Source of the DNA: Branchipolynoe longqiensis
Taxonomy: Eukaryota; Annelida; Polychaeta; Phyllodocida; Polynoidae
Assembly: GCA_030323885.1 (NCBI GenBank)
Contig: CM059193.1
Span: forward strand, 72,391,543 to 72,455,542
Reading direction: 5' to 3'
Length of the DNA: 64,000 bases
A program made the translations under genes and the position numbers. Positions 1 to 10,796 of this stretch are shown here, piece after piece. How positions within the stretch are numbered: position 1 is the first letter of the stretch; the number at the start of each line of letters is the position of its first letter. The notes beneath the pieces are model-generated. The model searched no databases. It was not told the origin of the DNA and was given only the letters and a program-made list of their open reading frames with translations.

Positions 1-87
1 TGAACAAAAACAAACATTTCTCGCTGTGAATATGGCCTATGCTGCCGACACGGCGTAAAGCAACCACCAATCAATCAATCAATCAAT
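1..87 (+). mobile_element. AATC-tailed retroposon, 3' end
   Basis: The 3' portion of a retroposon ending GGCGTAAAGCAACCACC followed by (AATC)n. The same end recurs at 8272-8362 (plus), 39810-40040 (minus) and 49456-49822 (minus). The tetranucleotide tail is typical of LINE/SINE reverse transcription by RTE-like machinery. The copy is cut by the window edge. Confidence 0.6.
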
Positions 88-217
88 GTTTACACTTCCA
101 ATATCTCCGAAGTTAGTAGGTGTATACCTATGTTACTTAAAACTAAAATAAGGTAGATTATACTGATCAACCTATTATATTTATCTCAGAAAATGATAGA
201 AATTCAAAGCGATCTGA

Positions 218-846
218 CTACATTAAAGCTGCAGAGTGCGATGAAAGTGTAATCTTTCCAAAGCCAAAACAATTACCTAGATTTGATCTATTAAGCATTT
301 GTTGCTATGCATGAGGGAATACGAAGCCAAGCTAATAGAACATGTTAAGCCCCTGTCACACTATGCTGTATTGTGTCAGCATATGCCGACATATGTGATT
401 TTGCGACAACACGTTGGTGTATGCTGGTGTACGCTGGTGTATGCTGAAAAACGTTATGGGTATGTTTGGCATAAGTAGTATTCGTTAACAGCCCACTGGT
501 GTACGCTGAGATAAGTTATGGGTAAGTTTGGCATAAGTAGTATTTTTGATCATGTTCAAAATTCCACCGTATGACAGCATATATGTTACATACATTGGCA
601 TACGCTGACGCAATACAGCATGGTGTGACAGGGCCTTTACTGCTAAAACCTATGTTGTTATAATCTTGGCGTCTTCGCCAAAATTAATTTGTCACATTTT
701 CATTTCAAATATCTCCAAAGTTTGCAATTTAAGAAAAAAGTTACTTCAAACCAAAGGAAAGTAAATCAAAACGATCCTTCTAATATATTTATCTAAATAA
801 TTAATGGCAGAAACTCAATATCATCAGATTATGCAACTTCAAAGCT
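218..846. mobile_element. MITE-A copy, split by a Harbinger-like element
   Basis: A degenerate copy of the most abundant element in the window (consensus about 355-375 bp; ends AAAGCTGCATAGTCCGATG and its complement). Its left part is 218-347 and its right part 637-846. The break falls in the conserved phrase GAACCTGTTACTGC, so the intact target of the inserted element can be read. Confidence 0.65.
348..636. mobile_element. Harbinger-like word element, TATGC family
   Basis: A 289-bp element with ends AGCCCCTGTCACACTATGC and, on the other strand, AGGCCCTGTCACACCATGC. TTA flanks both sides (345-347 and 637-639), and the uninterrupted host MITE has a single TTA there. The interior is mostly GTATGCTG/CATATGCC-type words in both orientations. 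No coding capacity. Related copy at 59795-60071. Confidence 0.7.
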
Positions 847-849
847 GCA

Positions 850-1209
850 TAGTCCATTGAAAACATCAAATTTTCAAAACCCAATCAAGTATCTAAATCT
901 GATTTCTAGATATCTAACTTAGATACTGGTGTACTTATTAAACATTTGTCGCCATCCAAAAGCAAATACTGAGGCACTGAAATAGAACCTGTTACGGCAG
1001 AATGCTCTGGTGTCAAGAGTTTGCCGTGCTTGCCTAAATTAATTTTGCATGGTTGCACTTCAAATATCTCCAACGTTAGCCATTTAAGAAATAAATTAAC
1101 ATAAACCAAAGTCAAGAAGATTATAATGATCAATCTAGTAGTGTATTTATCTCAATAATAAATGTCAGAAACTCAAAACCATCCTTTCATCAGATTATGC
1201 AGCTTTAAA
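850..1209. mobile_element. MITE-A copy
   Basis: A full-length but diverged copy running from CAAAGCTGCATAGTCC to GATTATGCAGCTTTAAA. It contains the shared interior landmarks: a palindrome-like TTGCCGTGCTTGCCTAAATT and the AAATATCTCCAACGTTAGCC stretch. It abuts the preceding copy at its terminal repeat. Confidence 0.75.
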
Positions 1210-1800
1210 TTTGCATGGTCCGATGAAACATATTTTTTTCAAAACCAAAACACTTACCTAATTTGGTTCTATATATCCAACTTAGATCCCAGTGCATTAG
1301 CTAAGGATTGGGTACAGCCTATACAGAATAATTAGTGCATTTATTACCTCATCCCCTTGGACACCTACTTTGAGACAGCTTTGGTAGCTATGGTAGCATT
1401 TTTACCAACCCGAACCCCCACCAACACCACTACCATATGTTTCCCCTCCGCAACCCTGTGTGTGACCGTCCCGTAATGATCAGTCGCCTCTCCTAGTCTA
1501 AAACTAATGGACAAGTGTGACTGAGGTTTCTATTCACATACCGCATGCCGCATGCCGCACCGTTCGCTACAGGGACCGATCAAGTTGTCGCATTCGCATT
1601 CGCATTCGCATACCACATGTAAGGAATGTAGCCCATAGGCTTCAAGGCGTTTCGATTTTTTGCCGCATTCGCATTCGCATACCGCATGCCGCATGCCACG
1701 TGTAAGGAATGTACCCCTTATGCAGGAACACCATTAAGCAATTAGGTCAATCTCGTGGCAATGGGGTGAAATATGACATAAGAGGAGATGAGATGTGACA
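1209..1800. mobile_element. MITE-A2 variant interrupted by a GCGAATGCG-word element
   Basis: 1209-1390 and about 1722-1800 match a longer MITE-A variant also seen at 48803-49305, with shared phrases TACAGAATAAT and AATTAGGTCAATCT. Between them, about 1391-1721, lies a word element with CGCATTCGCATTCG and CCGCATGCCGCATG runs. It ends AAGGAATGTACCCC and is related to the elements at 9856-11432. Confidence 0.55.
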
Positions 1801-2394
1801 TAAGAAGGTAAAGAAACAAATATATAAATGTATTGTAATTACTGTTATTGAATGTCTATCTATCAGTATTCATCGCATAATGCAGGACTTAATAACTTAG
1901 GAGTGTCACACAGATATTGATATATAATTCCATCATAATATTGCTATGGACTAATTATTAATGATGTAAATTAAATAAATACAGCTAAATATGTATTATA
2001 TTAAATATATATATATAATCAAATATTTGTAATGTCGAATATACTGCCATATATGGTATAGATCTGTAAGTTAATATTATATTGGATGATATTACACCAC
2101 TGCCAAACAGCCAATGAATATGGTCAAAAGTTCACACAAAAATATAACCACACTAAAAGTAATCAAACAATGATAGTGTAAATAAAATACAATATATAAA
2201 AATATATTATAAAAAAAACATAAAATAAGGAAAGATCAAAGAATGCACACCAAAATGTGGTATGTCGATTGTGATATTTGTATTTGGGAATGTTATGGTT
2301 ATATTAGAAAGCAACTTTAAAAATGTTAATTATTAACGTCTAGACAGAAGACTATATCATTTCAGGAATTACAACAAAGTAGCAAGTTGAAGAA
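1801..2394. other. AT-rich unassigned DNA
   Basis: About 590 bp of AT-rich sequence with short TATA runs near 2000-2020. No ORF of note, RNA gene or terminal repeat recognised. Confidence 0.4.
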
Positions 2395-2401
2395 TGCTTT
2401 G

Positions 2402-2803
2402 TTAAAGCTGCATCGTCCCATGAAGCATCAAATTGTCAAAACCAAAACAATTATCTCAAATTTATCCTACATATTTGACACTGACAGCAAATTTGCAACA
2501 ATTCATCGCATGCCATGAAACAAATGATGGAACAATGGCGCCATCAGTGTAAAATGCTAGGTGACCAAGCTATAATTTGATTTAGGTCATTCAACGTCAC
2601 GTGGTCATCGCGAGATGTCAATATGTGTCATAGCAAGAGGACTTTTGGAAAGCTTGTCGAAAGTATTTAGGGTTCTTTCAGCTCAAATTGCTTCAAAACT
2701 AGCCATTTTTCATCAAGATTACTCCGAAATAATGATTAGTAGGTTATAATGATCAATTTGATATATTTATCTAAAAAATAAATAACAACGGACCATGCAA
2801 CTT
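2402..2803. mobile_element. MITE-A2 copy
   Basis: Starts TTAAAGCTGCATCGTCCC and ends ACCATGCAACTTTA. The interior matches 48803-49305 (GTCATCGCGAGATGT, GACTTTTGGAAAGCTTG). It lies head to tail with the MITE-A that follows. Confidence 0.65.
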
Positions 2804-3156
2804 TAGTGTTGCATGGTCCGATGGTTTAAAGTGTTTGGCATTTCCTGAGATAAATACATTAGATTAATCATTATAGTCTACTTTGAAGTAACTTTTAATT
2901 TAAATGGAAAACTTTGGAGATATTTGATGCAAAAATATGCCAAATTAATTAATTTTGGCAAGCATGCCAAAACTCTGACACGATAGGCTTCAGTAGTAAC
3001 AGGTTCTATTAAATCGGCGCATTACACCCTTCTAGGCAGCAACAGATGTTTAATAAGTGCACCAGTATCTAGCTTGGATATGTAGAATCTAATCTAGATA
3101 ATTGTTTTGATTTTGAAAATTTGATATTTTCATCGGACTATGCAGCTTTAAGTGAA
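2804..3156. mobile_element. MITE-A copy
   Basis: Complete copy, from GTGTTGCATGGTCCGATGG to CATCGGACTATGCAGCTTTAAG, with both terminal repeats readable and the usual TTTTGGCAAGCATGCCAAAA palindrome near the centre. Confidence 0.8.
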
Positions 3157-3850
3157 GGAGATAGTGCCCCTCACTCAGTCCGGTGACTGTGACGTCACTG
3201 CGTTAGTCAGCCGGTGCTTTGACTGAGTCAGACGACGAGACGCAGGCCTCTTCGCACGCACCGGGTTTTGGCGGGAAATCCTGCGCAGGCGCACTGCTGC
3301 AGCGAGACATTGTTTCACTCATCCACGCCACTCATCCCTAAAGACCCCGAACGCCATCATTTGCAGCGAATGTTTATGAACGTCTGTCTGTCTGTCTGTT
3401 CCTCACGCATGCGCATTGCCAATTCCTAACCGCCTGTCCAAATCTCTTGGGGCTATTTTTTATATGTTTACATTTTGGTTGAATTATTGGCCACCTTTGA
3501 TAGAGATTTTAAAATTTATTACAGAAAGAGTGAATTGTTGTTGTTGCAGAAACAGACGACTTTTTTTAGGAAATTTGAATGGCGGGGGGGAAAAATGTTG
3601 GGAGGTGAGGTTTTAAATTTTTAACCCGCGAGCTGCAGCCACGTGGTGCCCCTCCACTCCCCTCCCCCCAGCGTCCCACCGGAGGAGTCACGTGACTCCC
3701 AGGGCGCGTCTGGATCGTCCTCCTCCAGGGGGATGATTCAGACAACAGGTCACGTGGTAACGACCCGGCCATTGTTTTAATTGCGGCGTCACGCTGACAC
3801 ACTGCTCGTTTTCCCGCGCTTTTAAGTTGTTCTTGTTGTTGTTGCCGTTA
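3157..3850. promoter_or_regulatory. CpG-rich promoter-like islet with CRE, E2F and NRF1 motifs
   Basis: Non-repeat sequence between two MITE-A copies, GC-rich and CpG-rich against an AT-rich background. It holds a perfect CRE (TGACGTCA, 3190-3197), an E2F-type site (TTTTGGCGGGAA, 3266-3277), an NRF1-like site (3281-3293), a second NRF1 palindrome CGCATGCGCA (3406-3415) and AP-1-like TGAGTCA. No initiator, TATA box or adjacent exon could be shown, so this is a candidate promoter or its remnant. Confidence 0.4.
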
Positions 3851-3942
3851 TTTATAGGAGAGACAGATTATTTCACAGTCAAAATCCACAAGTTGGCTTC
3901 CGAGTTGCCGTTTACCAACACAGTCGTGCGTGCTGCTTGCAT

Positions 3943-4290
3943 TAAAGCTGCATAGTCCGATGGCTTTGAGTTTCTGTCAATTTCTGCGATAAATACATTA
4001 AATTGATCATTATAAGCTACTTTACTTTAGGTTGAAGTAACTTTTAGTTTAAATGGCTAACTTTAGAGATATTTGAAGTGACAACATGCAAGATTAATTT
4101 TGGCAAGCACGCCAAAACTCTGACACCATAGGGTTATGCAGTAACAGGTTCGATTAAATTGACTCCCAATGCCCTCTAAGTTCTATGTGACAACAAATGC
4201 TTAATAACTGTACCAGTATCTATGATAAACATGTAGAATCAAATCTAGGTAAGTGTTTTGGTTTTGAAAATTTGATGCTTCAACAGACAA
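3943..4290. mobile_element. MITE-A copy, right terminal repeat damaged
   Basis: The left end TTAAAGCTGCATAGTCCG is intact. Homology runs to GAAAATTTGATGCTTC and then fails, where a word element begins. Confidence 0.75.
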
Positions 4291-4616
4291 TTCAGTATAC
4301 AAAAAGAACTATAAGGAATGGCAACGGACATGTAATGGATATGTAATGGATGGGAACGGACGGTAATGGACGGTAACGGATGGGAACGGATGGATAATAG
4401 ACGGGGAACGGATGGTAATGGATAATAACCACATACATCAGTCCGGCGCAATCCGGTACAAGTTTTGTGCATGCTCAAAACTTGTAACGGATCGGGCCAG
4501 ATATCAACAGATATCAACGGATATGCAATGGACACAAAGCGGATTTTGTCGGATATCAACAGACTTTGTTCCATTTCAATCCATTTCCTCAATCCGGTAA
4601 AGTCTGACAGGGCCTT
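4291..4616. mobile_element. Word element, GGAACGGATGG / ATCCGGT family
   Basis: The interior repeats AACGGATGGTAATGGA-type words and, in the second half, the opposed AATCCGGTA/GGATATCAAC words. The right end, GTCTGACAGGGCCTTTA, is the Harbinger-like terminus used elsewhere in the window. The left end is missing or unrecognisable. Short reading frames here are artefacts of the repeats. Confidence 0.5.
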
Positions 4617-4649
4617 TAGACTTAGAGGTCAGGATTTGCTGCTACTTGC

Positions 4650-4998
4650 ACAGGATGGCCGAATGAGTAGGGCGTCCGTCTCCCGTTTTGGTAGATCATT
4701 GGATTCAAACCCATGGCTTCGAATCCTGGCCAAGTCAAACCAATGACTTAAAAATGTATGCTTGTCACTTCCTAGCAAGCCGCTAGACATTATTCAGACA
4801 GGGCAATGACTGGTTTGACTCAGAGTCAGGAGAATGCGACTGAGTGCGATATCAGGTCGTGATGCTAATGGCCTGGTCTCCCAGTGGGGCAGCACTATAA
4901 AGTCACCAAGAGTGTGTGCACTGTCACAAGTCAGTACCCGTCCTGACATGACCTTAGATGTTGCCTGGACGTAAAGCTCCAACAACCAACCAACCAGG
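4650..4998 (+). mobile_element. SINE-A copy (tRNA-derived), full length
   Basis: A tRNA-like head with A box (GGCCGAATGAGTAG) and a B-box region near 4718-4735 is followed by the family body (GGCCTGGTCTCCCAGTGGGG, TCACAAGTCAGTACCCGTCC) and an (ACCA/CAAC)-rich tail. About 340 bp. At least 20 copies or fragments lie in the window on both strands. Confidence 0.85.
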
Positions 4999-5290
4999 CT
5001 TCCTGTTTATTAGCTTGCGTGGCATGTCCCTCTTTGTCTTTCGGATGAGAAACAGCAGAGGGCGCCACCGCCCGTGACACGCATGTGACGCCTCTCTTAC
5101 ACGTCATGACAACACGCCTTCCTATCTCCCACGCGAGGCATGCGCGTGCGCATGCGCAGTGCACCCAAGCCATAATGAGCCCGCGACGAAAGGGCGACTT
5201 CCTTCCTCGCCGCGCGCATTCACCACCAATGGAAATGGAATGTCGTCTGCTGAGCTAGACATTCGCCAATATCAAAATGTCGTCTGCTGC
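4999..5290. promoter_or_regulatory. CpG-rich islet with CTCF-like and NRF1 sites
   Basis: Unique GC-rich DNA. The stretch at 5052-5069 (ACAGCAGAGGGCGCCACC) fits the core CTCF binding pattern of bilaterians. A perfect NRF1 palindrome TGCGCATGCGCA lies at 5147-5158. Function is inferred only from motif matches. Confidence 0.35.
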
Positions 5291-5369
5291 CGCCGCACTA
5301 TTCTAAGCCCCTGCAGGTTATTGATTACATAATCGAAACTTCGGCGATCTTTTGTTATCGTTGTTGTTG

Positions 5370-5425
5370 TTTGTTGTTGGAGTTTTTATGTCCTGGCAAC
5401 ATCTAAGGTATTATCAGGATGGGTT
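5370..5425 (-). mobile_element. SINE-A tail fragment
   Basis: A short minus-strand fragment of the SINE-A 3' end (GTCCTGGCAACATCTAAGG followed by TTATCAGGATGGG). Confidence 0.55.
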
Positions 5426-5481
5426 GTCGTTGTTGTCATTGTTGAATTAAATCAATATGTGCAAGTTTGTGTTGTGCGACA

Positions 5482-5782
5482 TTAAAGTTGCATAGTCCGA
5501 TGCTTTCGAGTTTCTGCCATTTTCCGAGGTAAATATATTATGCTGATCGTTATAATCTACTTGACTTTAGTTTGAAGTGTCTTTTATTTTAAATGGCTAA
5601 CTTTGGATATTTGACGTTAAAACATGCCAAATTAATTTTGGCAAGCATGCCAAAAGTTTGACACCAGTATTTATTTTATTTATTGGGGTTTAACGTCCTA
5701 TCAATATTCATGGTCATATCAAGACGGGAAGACTTCAGTAGTAACAGGTTCTATTAAATTGACTTAAGCATCAAATGCTTAA
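5482..5782. mobile_element. MITE-A copy with a small insertion
   Basis: Begins TTAAAGTTGCATAGTCCGATG. Homology is interrupted at about 5663-5732 by a fragment carrying SINE-like AACGTCCTATCAATATTC, resumes with TTCAGTAGTAACAGGTTC, and stops near AAGCATCAAATGC without a right terminal repeat. Confidence 0.65.
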
Positions 5783-5784
5783 AG

Positions 5785-6141
5785 TTAAAGTGACATAGTC
5801 CGATGGTTTTGTGTCTCTGGCATTTTTCTGAGATAAATACATTATATTGATCATCATAATTTACTTTACTTTAGTTTGAAGTAACCTTGATTTAAAATGG
5901 CTAACTTTGGAGATATATTTGAAGTGCAAACATGTCAAATTAGTTTTGGCAAGCAAGCCTGACAAAACTCTGACGCCATAGCCTTCTGCAGTAACAGGTT
6001 CTATTAAATTGACTCATCATTCTTCTATGCAGACACAACTGTTTAATAAGTGTGTCCGTATCTAAGTTAGATATGCTGAATCAAATCTGGATAATTGCTT
6101 TGGTTTTAAAAAGTTGATGCTTCATCCGACTATGCAGCTTT
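5785..6141. mobile_element. MITE-A copy
   Basis: Full length, from TTAAAGTGACATAGTCCG to CCGACTATGCAGCTTTAA. It is followed at once by the right-hand 97 bp of another copy (6142-6238), so copies cluster here in one orientation. Confidence 0.8.
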
Positions 6142-6238
6142 AATAAGCACACTAGTATCTCAGTTGAGTATATAGAATCAAATCTAGATAAGTCTTTTGG
6201 TTTTGAAAATTTGATGTTTTCATCAGACTATGCAACTT
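6142..6238. mobile_element. MITE-A right-end fragment
   Basis: From ATAAGCACACTAGTATCTC to GACTATGCAACTTAA. It equals the last quarter of the consensus and is probably what remains of a copy into which the preceding full copy inserted. Confidence 0.65.
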
Positions 6239-6694
6239 AAAAAAGACGATTGCATCTTGAATGATGGTCGATCGAAAAGTCACCTTTTAATTTCTCATGC
6301 TCACCAAGCAAGATCTGCTTGACAAATAGCAAACACAGCGTCCAATGGGTTCATTCTAATCAAATATGCATTCAATGACAACCAAATAGGCAGCGTACTA
6401 ATACTACGACATTGGATTATTCTCAGTGGGGCAGGCCCCAAGTGATTTAAACAAAATATACCGAACCCAATTAAAAACTCAGTGCCTGTGGTTAATTTCT
6501 GCAGGGAACGTCTGATTGCTTTTCATGTAAAAACATGGACGCCGGAAATTAAGGAACATTTCACAGATGACACCTTTCCTTTCTTTTTATTTTATCTCAT
6601 TTTATCTCATTTTATTTTATTTTAAAGAGAAGACCACTTTCATACTATTATTGTATTCATTCTCAAAGGAATGTTCCGAAAAGCGGGGGGCAAG
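6239..6694. other. Unassigned DNA
   Basis: No gene seen. 6240-6300 is similar in inverted orientation to 30510-30580 (shared CGATCGAAAAGTCAC motif), so part of it is a low-copy dispersed repeat. A TTTTA-rich run lies at 6580-6625. Confidence 0.4.
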
Positions 6695-7262
6695 GGGGGG
6701 GGAGGCTTCTCGTGCGGAAGGTCGGGAGTTTGAATCCCAGCTGAGTCAAACCAGTGACTTATAAAATTGATAGTTGTTGCTACCTATAGCCCGGTGCTAG
6801 GCATTACTAGGATAGGACAAGGACTGGTTAGCTCAATATCAGGATAATGTGACTGTGTGGGATTTTGGGTCATGGTGCCAGCAGCCTAGTCTCCCAGTTG
6901 TTTTTTTTTCTTGAAGATTTATACTGCCTATTATGGATAAGTCTGAATAGACTTGTTTTCACCATTAGACAGTTTGTCGATAGAAAGCCCGAGCCTACAC
7001 TTTCACCGACCCAAGGGAATTTTAACCTCCCCACAGCACATAGACATGGTATGAGAGCAACTGGCCTTTGATGACGCTGTAAGTTATCCACAGCGGTGGA
7101 AATCCAAATTGGCAGAGGTGGGGGGGGGGGGCACAGGGAATCGAACCACCAACCTTCAGATTAGGAGTCTAACCTAGAAAAAAGTCAGACACTCTAACCA
7201 CTCCGCCACAGAGAACACCACATGACTGCCCATTGTCACAAGTCGGTACCCATCCTGATATG
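6695..7262 (+). mobile_element. SINE-A copy split by SINE-B
   Basis: SINE-A body at 6720-6899 and tail at 7222-7262 (ATTGTCACAAGTCGGTACCC). The two pieces are in phase with the consensus and are separated by a SINE-B on the other strand. Confidence 0.75.
6900..7221 (-). mobile_element. SINE-B copy (tRNA-derived)
   Basis: On the minus strand a tRNA-like head (CTGTGGCGGAGTGGTTAGAG; B-box region GGTTCGATTCC) leads into a body containing AGCGTCATCAAAGGCC and CATACCATGTCTATGTG, then an A-rich 3' end. Further copies: 25830-26125, 33137-33590, 37145-37765. Inserted in SINE-A, so this copy is the younger insertion. Confidence 0.8.
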
Positions 7263-7499
7263 ACCTTATATATATATATGGGTGGAGCAAGCTCTCACCG
7301 GTTCGAATTTTTAAGCGAGTGGTACAGACAAGAGGCTGAGTCATGACAGCTGAATAGGCCAGGTGGCAGCACCAGGCAAGGCAGAGAGCCTGTCCATTCG
7401 CCTGAGTTGTTAATTGTCAGTAGTTGTGAGTTGTCCAGATAAGGTGCAACCAGAGGCACCATTAAAGGATAATCACTTTACGGATAATTATGTAATGCT

Positions 7500-7571
7500 T
7501 ATACAGCATATATATATATATATATATATAGTTTATGGATAATTATACTCATATAATGCTTATACAGCATA

Positions 7572-7622
<51 letters not shown>
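7500..7622. repeat. (AT)n microsatellites
   Basis: Two AT runs, about 7508-7530 and 7565-7622. Each is preceded by the phrase TAATGCTTATACAGCATATA, which also precedes the TATG repeats near 21180 and resembles sequence near 41893. Confidence 0.9.
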
Positions 7623-7623
<1 letters not shown>

Positions 7624-8061
7624 AACATGTTAATTACTGAGAACGGTAAGTCTAGTGAAAATGATTTGAAAGTTGAAGCGATACCTTTTAATTTGGGACC
7701 GTTGTCATCGCCCTGAACTAGAAACATTTTTCTTTGTGGAGTATTGCAGAGGATTCACTTCAACCAGACGCCTAAGTATACTTACCATATTCAACTTAGT
7801 CATGGAATTTGTAAGATACTATATATTGGGAATTAGACAGTTGCCTACGACATCAGTGCATTGGGTTGTTGTTTAATGGGCGAATCCATTCATTGTAAGC
7901 TGTTGAACCTCAATCCCACAGGTTTGATTGGCTCTGATTAGGGCCCCGGATGAATGACGTCAATTAGGGCAATGACGTCATCACCAGTCCTCTTTAATCA
8001 GAAGTCGTCAGGCGCGCATGTCACCTCTGGAAACAAAATGGCGGAAATGTCAACCCACTGA
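7623..8061. other. Unassigned DNA with paired CRE motifs
   Basis: No coding similarity recognised in the short plus-strand frame at 7673-7876. Two TGACGTCA sites lie near 7957 and 7973, and a YY1-like AAAATGGCGG lies near 8035. This may be a small regulatory remnant. Confidence 0.3.
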
Positions 8062-8522
8062 AGGGGTAAAGTTGCATAGTTCGATGGTTTGGGGTTTCTG
8101 TAATGTTTCTGAGATAAATATATTACATTGATTGTTATAATCTACCTTACTTTAGTTTGAAGTAACTTTTATCTTAAGTGCCTAACTTTAGAGATATTTG
8201 AAGTGGAAACATGTCAAATTAATTTAGGCAAGCATGCGAAAACTCTGTCACCATAGGCTTCTGCAGTAACCATGGTTTGAACAAAAAACAAACATTTCTC
8301 GCCATGAATATGGCCTATGCTGCCGACACGGCGTAAAGCAACCACCAATCAATCAATCAATCTGCAGTAACCGGTTCTATTAAATTGACCCAGTATTCCC
8401 TGCTATGTGGCAACAAATCCTTAATAAGTGCATTGATATCTAAGTCAGATATGTAGAATAGCATATTGATAATAGCTTTGCTTTTGAAAATTTGATGCTT
8501 CATCGGAGTATGCAACTTTAAG
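8062..8522. mobile_element. MITE-A copy split by an AATC-tailed retroposon
   Basis: Left part 8066-8271, right part 8363-8522. The retroposon 3' end (8272-8362) interrupts the phrase TTCTGCAGTAACCGGTTC and duplicates TCTGCAGTAACC around itself, a clear target-site duplication of about 12 bp. Confidence 0.8.
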
Positions 8523-8639
8523 CGCCACGATGATGACTGTCGTCGCCATGAAAAGCTATGTGTATAATAAACCCACGAGACCCATGTAATTAGTGGATAT
8601 TGTTGTTGTTGTTTTGATACAGACATAGTGTGTATGTAC

Positions 8640-8645
8640 AGACAC

Positions 8646-8681
<36 letters not shown>

Positions 8682-8940
8682 TGTCCATATAGGGAGGGGG
8701 TCGGTTTAAGGCGTTTCTATTATCATTACAATGGTATTGTATGGCTGATTGTTTGTGACCCCCCCCCCCCCCAAAACGATCGATATAGGGGAGTGGTCGA
8801 TCTGTGGAGGTGGTCGGTTAGAGAGATCTTGCAGTATACATATACACATACATCTATGTATAATGTATGTACGTACATATATATATATATATATATATAT
8901 ACGTATAATATGTATTCATATATATATATGTAAGTACGCA
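8640..8940. repeat. AT/TATG microsatellites around a pogo-like MITE
   Basis: AT runs at 8646-8682 and 8875-8900. Between them, 8690-8836 is a pogo-like MITE: the inner words CGATCGATATAGGGG and GTGGTCGATCTGTGG and the right end GGTCGGTTAGAGAG match 14828-15203 and 59451-59643. A run of 14 C interrupts it. Reading frames of IYIYIY type are repeat artefacts. Confidence 0.7.
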
Positions 8941-9204
8941 TTACAAGAAGACCGGCGTGGATGATACAATCTTTATTACAATAACGTATATATAGATATG
9001 GGTGTAAAACATATATAATAGAGAGTATCTGGCTGGGCTGACAATGCCCTACCGATCAAGTAAAAATAAAAGTAATTCGTATGAATGTGTAGAGGCGTAG
9101 TGACGCGATCGGCGCGCGCTCAGTGTATATATCGCTACAGCAGCGCCGAGTAGCGGATTTTGCCGGAACCCCACGCGGTAGTACCAGGCACCGCCGCGAT
9201 GGGC

Positions 9205-9420
9205 AGCACCATATATATATATATATATATACATGCATACATGTAATGTACATGCATATATATTCATATATATAATGTATATGCACATATATGTATATAT
9301 ATGCATATCAATTAAGTATGCGCATATATATGAATAATAATACATACATATAGAAACACAGATATATATATATACATAGATATACATATAAATGTGTGTA
9401 TATTCAAAAGTACGGCTAGT
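9205..9420. repeat. Degenerate TATG/TACATA microsatellite
   Basis: Alternating purine-pyrimidine sequence, mostly TATATG, TACATG and TATATA words. It yields the YIYIYI-type open frame on the minus strand, which is not a gene. 8941-9204 before it has no recognised feature. Confidence 0.85.
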
Positions 9421-9624
9421 ATGCACTGTCAGTGGTGGTTTACTATGACTGATAACTCAACCATCATAACAGATAACATGACAGAGCTGATCAGCAAATT
9501 ATTTCAGCAAATTTAATCGACGCAATCATTTCATCAGTTGAACTAAACGATTAGCAGCCGTCTCCAAAAGTTGCATCCGCAACCGACAAGCCGAGTGACA
9601 ATCAACCTGTGTTCTATGGGATTG

Positions 9625-9855
9625 TAAAGGCCAACCAGTGATCCACAACTGGTTCATCAAAGGCTGTGGGATATGATGTCCTGTCTGTGTGAAAGTGCAT
9701 ATAAAATACCCCTTGCTGCTTATCAGAAAGAGTAGCCGAGGTGGCGGTGGCAGGTTTCCTCCAAATAAATATGTCAGAATGACCATATGTTTGATGTCCA
9801 AGAGCCGATGATAACAATCAATGTGCTCTAGAGGCATCGTTAAATCAAACAAGCT
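9625..9855 (-). mobile_element. V-type SINE copy
   Basis: Minus-strand copy with the conserved start AAGCTTGTTTGATTTAACG, the core GTCATTCTGACATATTTATT and the downstream CACAGACAGGACATC-type phrase. Related copies: 31739, 36225, 42172 and 59141. I associate this core with SINEs abundant in molluscs (memory, unverified). Confidence 0.75.
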
Positions 9856-10796
9856 TAAAGCTAAGATTCCTTACACGCGGTATGCGGTATGCGAATGCGA
9901 ATGAGGCAAAAAATCTAAACGCCTTGAAGTCAATGGGCTACATCCCTTACATGCGGTATGCGAATGCGAATGCGAATGCGAATGCGGCAACTCGATCGGT
10001 CCCTGTAGCGATCGGTGCGGCATGCAGCATGTGGCATGCGGCACGCGGTATGCAAATAAAAACATCAGTCGCACTTGTCCATTAGTTTTAGATGAGGAGA
10101 GGCGACTGAGCATTACGGAACGGTCACACACAGGGGTGCGGAGGGGACACACAGGCATAGAGGGGTGCCGTGTATATAGTGATTAGTGTGTGCAGAGGGG
10201 AAACATATGGTAGTAGTAGTAGTAGTAGTAATAGTGGTAGTGGTGGTGATGGTGGTGGTGGTGGTGGTGGTGGTGGTGCCCTGTACATAGTGATTAGTCT
10301 CACATGGGGGTTCCTACCTTTATAATTGCCAAAGCATAGATAACTATTCCTATTTCTGTGGATAAAGGTAGGAACCCCCGTGTGAGACCTCGCCGCATGC
10401 CGCATGCCGCATACCGCATGCCACATACCGCATAGAAGGAATCATGCCATTTGCATACTGCATACCGCTTGCCGCATACCGCGTAGAAGGAATCTTAGCT
10501 TTAAGCTAGGATTCCTTACACACGGTATGTGGTATGCGAATGCGAATGCGGCAAAAAATCAAAAAGTCAATGGGGGTGATTCCTTACATGCGGTATGCGG
10601 CATGCGGCATGCGAATACTGAATCGGTCCATGTACCGATCGGTGTGGCATGCGAATGCAAATGCCCATAGACAACATTGTTAGAGAAACCTGACACTATG
10701 TGTGTGGGTGTGGGTGAAAGGACCCAACCTCTTCGCATACCGCATGCCGCATACCGCATGCCGCAAGCCGCATACCGCGTGCAAGGAATCTTAGCT
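9856..10796. mobile_element. Harbinger-like word element, GCGAATGCG / GCGGTATGCG family
   Basis: Ends AGCTAAGATTCCTTACACGC and, at the right, GCGTGCAAGGAATCTTAGCT, with TAA on both sides. The interior is built from GCGAATGCG, GCGGTATGCGG and GCATGCGGC words on one strand at the left and their complements at the right. A TAG/TGG trinucleotide run lies at 10207-10278. An internal AAGCTAGGATTCCTTACAC end at 10502 shows that a second copy is fused or nested. Confidence 0.7.
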
